From JAAZZIT01 sp964480525 (lineage in GTDB: Bacteria; Bacillota; Clostridia; Oscillospirales; Ruminococcaceae), in assembly GCA_964480525.1 (NCBI GenBank), contig CAYZOV010000007.1, positions 1-64,000 of the forward strand: DNA of 64,000 bases, given 5' to 3'. The position numbers were made by a program, and so were the translations under genes. This document shows, piece by piece, positions 60,902 to 64,000 of the stretch. The notes under the pieces were generated by a model. The model searched no databases. It worked only from the letters and a program-made list of their open reading frames with translations, and was not told the origin of the DNA. The stretch's first letter is position 1. Each line of letters opens with the position of its first letter.

Positions 60902-62257
60902 CTATTTTCCCACACAGAACTTAGAAAACACCTGCGAAACAACCGCTTCGCTGACCTTTTCCCCCGTCAATTCCAACAAACTGTCAAGTGCCATTTCCAG
61001 CGTAACCGTCACACAGTCAAGGCTCATGCCCAAATCCAAACTTTGCAAAGTTTCTTTCAAATAACCTAGAGATTTTTCTGCGCAAAATTTTTGTCTTTCG
61101 TTTGCAAACGAATCCGTGTTTGTGTCAAAATTTTCAAGTTCAAACATACTGTTCAACATATCGCTAAGAACGTCAAGTTGCAAATCATTTTTTGCCGAAA
61201 TTTCCACAACATATTTATAATCGTCCAGAAAATCGGACTTAAAAATTTTCTGTTCAAGGTCGGTTTTATTAAGTATAATCACGCTTTTTCTGTCTTTTAT
61301 TAAAGAGAGAAGTTCTTTGTCCTGTTCGTCAAGATAGCACGAACTGTCAAAAACCGCAATAACCAAACTTGCTGTTTCAATTTTTTTTCTGGCTCTTTCA
61401 ATGCCGAAATTTTCCACAACGTCGTCAGTTTTTCGCAAACCTGCCGTGTCAGAAAGTCGCAAAACCAAATCCCCAACCTTAGCGGTTTCTTCGATAATAT
61501 CTCTGGTCGTCCCCTCAATTTCCGTGACAATCGACCTTTCGTAACCCAATAAATTGTTCATCAACGTGGATTTTCCCACGTTTGCTTTACCGATAATCAC
61601 GGTGTCAATGCCCTCACGAACAATTTTTCCGCAGTCGTAACCTTTGATAATTTTTTCCATAACGGCGATTCCGTCAACAACCGACGACCTTAAATTTTCA
61701 GGTTCAACTTCGGGCAAATCTTCTTCGGGATAATCCACCCACGCCGCCAATTCGCCCAAAATCTTAACAAGCCTGTCCGAAACCGACTTAATTCGACGAA
61801 ACATTTTTCCCTCTCTGGCGTTCACGGCTGAATCAAGTGCCTGTTGTCCGTTTGCCGAAATAACGTCCATAACCGCTTCCGCTTGGGTTAAAGAAATTTT
61901 TCCGTTTAAAAACGCACGTTTTGTAAATTCTCCCGCTTGGGCAGGCTGACAACCTGCCTGAATACACACTCTTAATACCTGTTTAGTAACAAATATACCG
62001 CCATGACATGATATTTCGCAAACGTCCTCACCTGTGTACGAATTAGGCGACCTGAAAACCGTCAAAATTCCGTCGTCGATTTCTTTACCGTTGCTGACGG
62101 TTTTTCCGTAGGCGCAGGTGTAACCTTTCATATTCATAACGTCTTTGTTTGTTTTAAAAATTTCCGACGCAATTTTCACGGCGTCCTCACCGCTGATTCT
62201 GATAACCGAAATTCCCCCCACCGCATTTGGGGTGGAAATTGCAACAATTGTAGACAT
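60902..62257 (-). CDS. mnmE: tRNA modification GTPase MnmE (TrmE)
   Basis: A 451-residue GTPase partner of MnmG. The N-terminal tetrahydrofolate-binding domain includes 'ISTPNAVGGISVIRISG' and 'PNSYTGEDVCEISCHGG'. The G domain has G1 'GKANVGKSTLMN', G2 'GTTRD', G3 'DTAG' and G4 'NKTD'. The C-terminal catalytic Cys is in 'FCVGK'. Full length. Confidence 0.97.
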   Translation of the reverse strand: MSTIVAISTPNAVGGISVIRISGEDAVKIASEIFKTNKDVMNMKGYTCAYGKTVSNGKEIDDGILTVFRSPNSYTGEDVCEISCHGGIFVTKQVLRVCIQAGCQPAQAGEFTKRAFLNGKISLTQAEAVMDVISANGQQALDSAVNAREGKMFRRIKSVSDRLVKILGELAAWVDYPEEDLPEVEPENLRSSVVDGIAVMEKIIKGYDCGKIVREGIDTVIIGKANVGKSTLMNNLLGYERSIVTEIEGTTRDIIEETAKVGDLVLRLSDTAGLRKTDDVVENFGIERARKKIETASLVIAVFDSSCYLDEQDKELLSLIKDRKSVIILNKTDLEQKIFKSDFLDDYKYVVEISAKNDLQLDVLSDMLNSMFELENFDTNTDSFANERQKFCAEKSLGYLKETLQSLDLGMSLDCVTVTLEMALDSLLELTGEKVSEAVVSQVFSKFCVGK

Positions 62258-62290
62258 ATTTTTCTCCTTTTTTAACCCTTAATTTGCTAA

Positions 62291-62326
62291 AAATAAACGC
62301 CCACTTTGTGAAAAATGGGCGTTAGC
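62291..62326 (-). terminator. Hairpin between jag and mnmE
   Basis: AACGCCCA/TGGGCGTT stem extended by GCTAA/TTAGC. No long T run leftwards, so it may be an attenuator. Confidence 0.6.
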
Positions 62327-62344
62327 AAAAGGCGGATTCAACGC

Positions 62345-63121
62345 CTAAAATTCAATTTTTGAATAAAGTCCCGCACCCGTCATAGTATCTTCAGGCTTAG
62401 GTTTTTTGTATTCTTTTTCAAAAGAAGTTGTGATGTCAAAGGACTTGCGTGGTTTTGAATTACGTCTGCCTTTTGACCCTTTTCTGTCGCCTTTGAACGG
62501 TCTTTTTTCAGTTGACGAAACCAAAACTTTTCTGTAAGGTTCGTCGCCTACCGAACGTGACGTAACCCCGTCGATTTCGGAAATAGCGGCATGAACAATT
62601 CTTCTTTCATACGGATTCATAGGTTCCAAAGCGGCTGTTCTGCCGTTTTTCTTAACGTTTTCAGCCATTTTCTTTGCAAGTTCTTCAAGCTGTGCTTTAC
62701 GTCTTTCTCTGAAACCGTTAGAATCAAGAGAAATTCTGAAATAATCTCTGTCAATTTTGTTGCAAACAAGGGAAGTGAGGTATTGCAAGCTGTCCAAGGC
62801 GTCGCCTTTTTTGCCGATAATGGCGTCGATTCCGTCGCCGTTTACTTCGATTTCGGCGCCGTTTTCCACTTCCGTAACCTGACAAGTCACGTTTTCGATA
62901 CCCATTGCTCCCAAAACATTTTTAATGTACTTAACCGACAAATCGATTTTAGTAATTTCATACTCTGCTTCGATTTTCGCTTCGCCTTTTAATTTTCCGA
63001 AAAGAGATTTTTTCGGTTCTTCCAAAACGTTAAACTTGATTTTTTCAATATCCACGCCAAAGCTTTCTCCTGCGAGTTTCTTAGCTTCGTCAACGGTTTT
63101 TGCTGTAAAAATTTCTTTCAT
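62345..63121 (-). CDS. jag: RNA-binding protein Jag/KhpB
   Basis: A 258-residue protein: Jag N-terminal domain ('MKEIFTAKTVDEAKKLAGESFGVD', 'KKSLFGKLKGEAK'), KH domain with 'DAIIGKKGDALDSLQYL' and R3H domain ('PMNPYERRIVHAAISEIDGVTSRSVGDEPYRKVLVS'). A basic disordered tail rich in Lys/Arg/Ser follows. KhpB binds small RNAs and affects cell elongation. 22 bp after yidC, as in most Firmicutes. Confidence 0.95.
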   Translation of the reverse strand: MKEIFTAKTVDEAKKLAGESFGVDIEKIKFNVLEEPKKSLFGKLKGEAKIEAEYEITKIDLSVKYIKNVLGAMGIENVTCQVTEVENGAEIEVNGDGIDAIIGKKGDALDSLQYLTSLVCNKIDRDYFRISLDSNGFRERRKAQLEELAKKMAENVKKNGRTAALEPMNPYERRIVHAAISEIDGVTSRSVGDEPYRKVLVSSTEKRPFKGDRKGSKGRRNSKPRKSFDITTSFEKEYKKPKPEDTMTGAGLYSKIEF

Positions 63122-63143
63122 AATTGTATACCCTCTTTAAAAA

Positions 63144-64000
63144 TTAGTCCTCTTTGTATTCGTCGCCGTATTTTTCAGCCATTCTCTTTCTTGCTTCGTT
63201 AAGGCGTTTTCTTTGCAAATCCTTAATTTCCGCCTTAGAAAGTTTTTTGTTTTCGTCCTCGTCGTCCGAATCTTCCAAATTCTTTTCTATTGCTTTTTTA
63301 ACTCCGCCGTTTTCTTGCGCTTGCATTTGTGCTTCCAATGCTTTTTCCATAAAGGATTTTTTACCGCTCTTTTTTCTCTTAACCTTTTCTTTTTCGTCCA
63401 TTTTTTCCATTCTTTCAGGGGTGTAATAAAGGTTAAGAACAACCGTCTGAACAAGTCCGAAAATCGACTGTGCAATCCAGTAAATACCTACGCCGGCAGG
63501 GAAATTAAATGCAATCCAGAACGAGATAAGTGGCATTGTGTAAAGCATAATATTCATACCATTCATGCCCATTTGCATTGACGGATTGTTTTTCTTTGAA
63601 AATGCTTGAGATATAAATGTGAGTGCAAGCTGTGCAATAAGGGAAATAATCGGAATAAGCACCAAAATGTTGCCCCATTCAGGTTGATTACCCAACGAAA
63701 TTCCGAACATTGTATAATCAATCGACTTTGCACCCTCAATAAAACTGTCCGGCAAAAAGTCATCTTTGCCCGCTTCAACAATGTTAAACGTCATAAGTTC
63801 AGGTCTTGAAGCAAGTCCCGACGGAATTTCTTTTTCGTCGGCAAAATAAAGGTCAAGACCTTTGTATTCAAACAAAGTTTCTACTGCTTCTTCGATAACT
63901 TCTTCGTCAAGTTTTCTTGATAATTTAAATTGATTTTTATTATCCTTGCTTAAAATGTATTTTTTAATTTTTTCAACAGCTTCTTCGTTTGCCTTAATCA
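63144..64000 (-). CDS. yidC: Membrane insertase YidC, 5' end outside window
   Basis: Open at the right edge; 284 C-terminal residues are present. After an extracytoplasmic stretch ('KKYILSKDNKNQFKLSRKLDEEV') come the conserved membrane helices ('WGNILVLIPIISLIAQLALTFISQ', 'MLYTMPLISFWIAFNFPAGVGIYWIAQSIFGLVQTVVLNLYYTP'). A long charged, Lys/Glu-rich cytoplasmic tail ends in 'AEKYGDEYKED'. YidC inserts and folds membrane proteins. Frame is open without a start to base 64000. rnpA, rpmH and dnaA are expected beyond. Confidence 0.93.
   Translation of the reverse strand, partial: IKANEEAVEKIKKYILSKDNKNQFKLSRKLDEEVIEEAVETLFEYKGLDLYFADEKEIPSGLASRPELMTFNIVEAGKDDFLPDSFIEGAKSIDYTMFGISLGNQPEWGNILVLIPIISLIAQLALTFISQAFSKKNNPSMQMGMNGMNIMLYTMPLISFWIAFNFPAGVGIYWIAQSIFGLVQTVVLNLYYTPERMEKMDEKEKVKRKKSGKKSFMEKALEAQMQAQENGGVKKAIEKNLEDSDDEDENKKLSKAEIKDLQRKRLNEARKRMAEKYGDEYKED

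Overview
The window looks like a chromosomal segment of a low-GC Gram-positive anaerobe of the class Clostridia (Oscillospirales/Eubacteriales-like). The reasons are the strong GGAGG-type ribosome binding sites, TTGACA-17-TATAAT promoters, PPi-dependent phosphofructokinase, a single-membrane secretion locus with WXG100 proteins, and the right-hand gene order yidC-jag-mnmE-mnmG-rsmG-parB-parA. That order, with two perfect parS sites, places the right end close to the replication origin; oriC/dnaA itself is probably just beyond the right edge. No species is claimed.

Layout. 1-777: gene-free intergenic repeats. 778-5890: an RNA-repair-type cluster, all leftward: two WYL-domain regulators, a structured leader with a tRNA-like element, the RNA ligase RtcB, and a DUF2828 (Ro60/TROVE-like plus vWA) protein. 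5891-6340: 116-bp tandem repeats. 6341-8411: greA-lysS. 8712-9932: PPi-phosphofructokinase. 9984-15214: leftward operon zapA-U32 peptidase-dut-amidohydrolase-fumarate hydratase alpha. 15215-17101: 1.9 kb of foldback repeats without genes. 17102-20828: MATE transporter and a two-component system. 20870-23300: promoter, duplicated leader and tRNA-Pro, a broken NifX/NifB-like gene, a lipoprotein and a VOC protein, with signs of insertion and rearrangement.

23430-46880 is the accessory centrepiece: about 23 kb, all rightward and AT-rich, encoding a divergent type VII (ESX/WXG100) secretion locus. It holds two toxin genes sharing a 412-bp near-identical 5' end but different C-terminal effector domains, each followed by a putative immunity gene. 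It also holds a Lap-like helical partner, a TPR protein, four WXG100-like proteins, an EssC-type motor split into two polypeptides (three P-loops in total), a Ser/Thr kinase with one membrane span and an extracellular domain, two small membrane proteins and a 1952-residue Ig-like surface protein. No recognisable EsaA, EssA or EssB was found, so the membrane channel must be divergent or encoded elsewhere.

46902-48603: an ECF vitamin-transport S component divergent from a truncated MocR/PdxR-like regulator. 48604-49558: more foldback repeats. 49559-58490: tRNA-Arg, metG, a SHOCT protein divergent from an XRE regulator, a four-helix-bundle protein, tRNA-Glu, tRNA-Met, tatD, serS, parA, parB. 58480-64000: rsmG, mnmG, ybaK, mnmE, jag and the 5'-truncated yidC.

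The two most promising places for undescribed biology are the structured tRNA-like leader in front of rtcB and the divergent type VII locus with exchangeable toxin tails.
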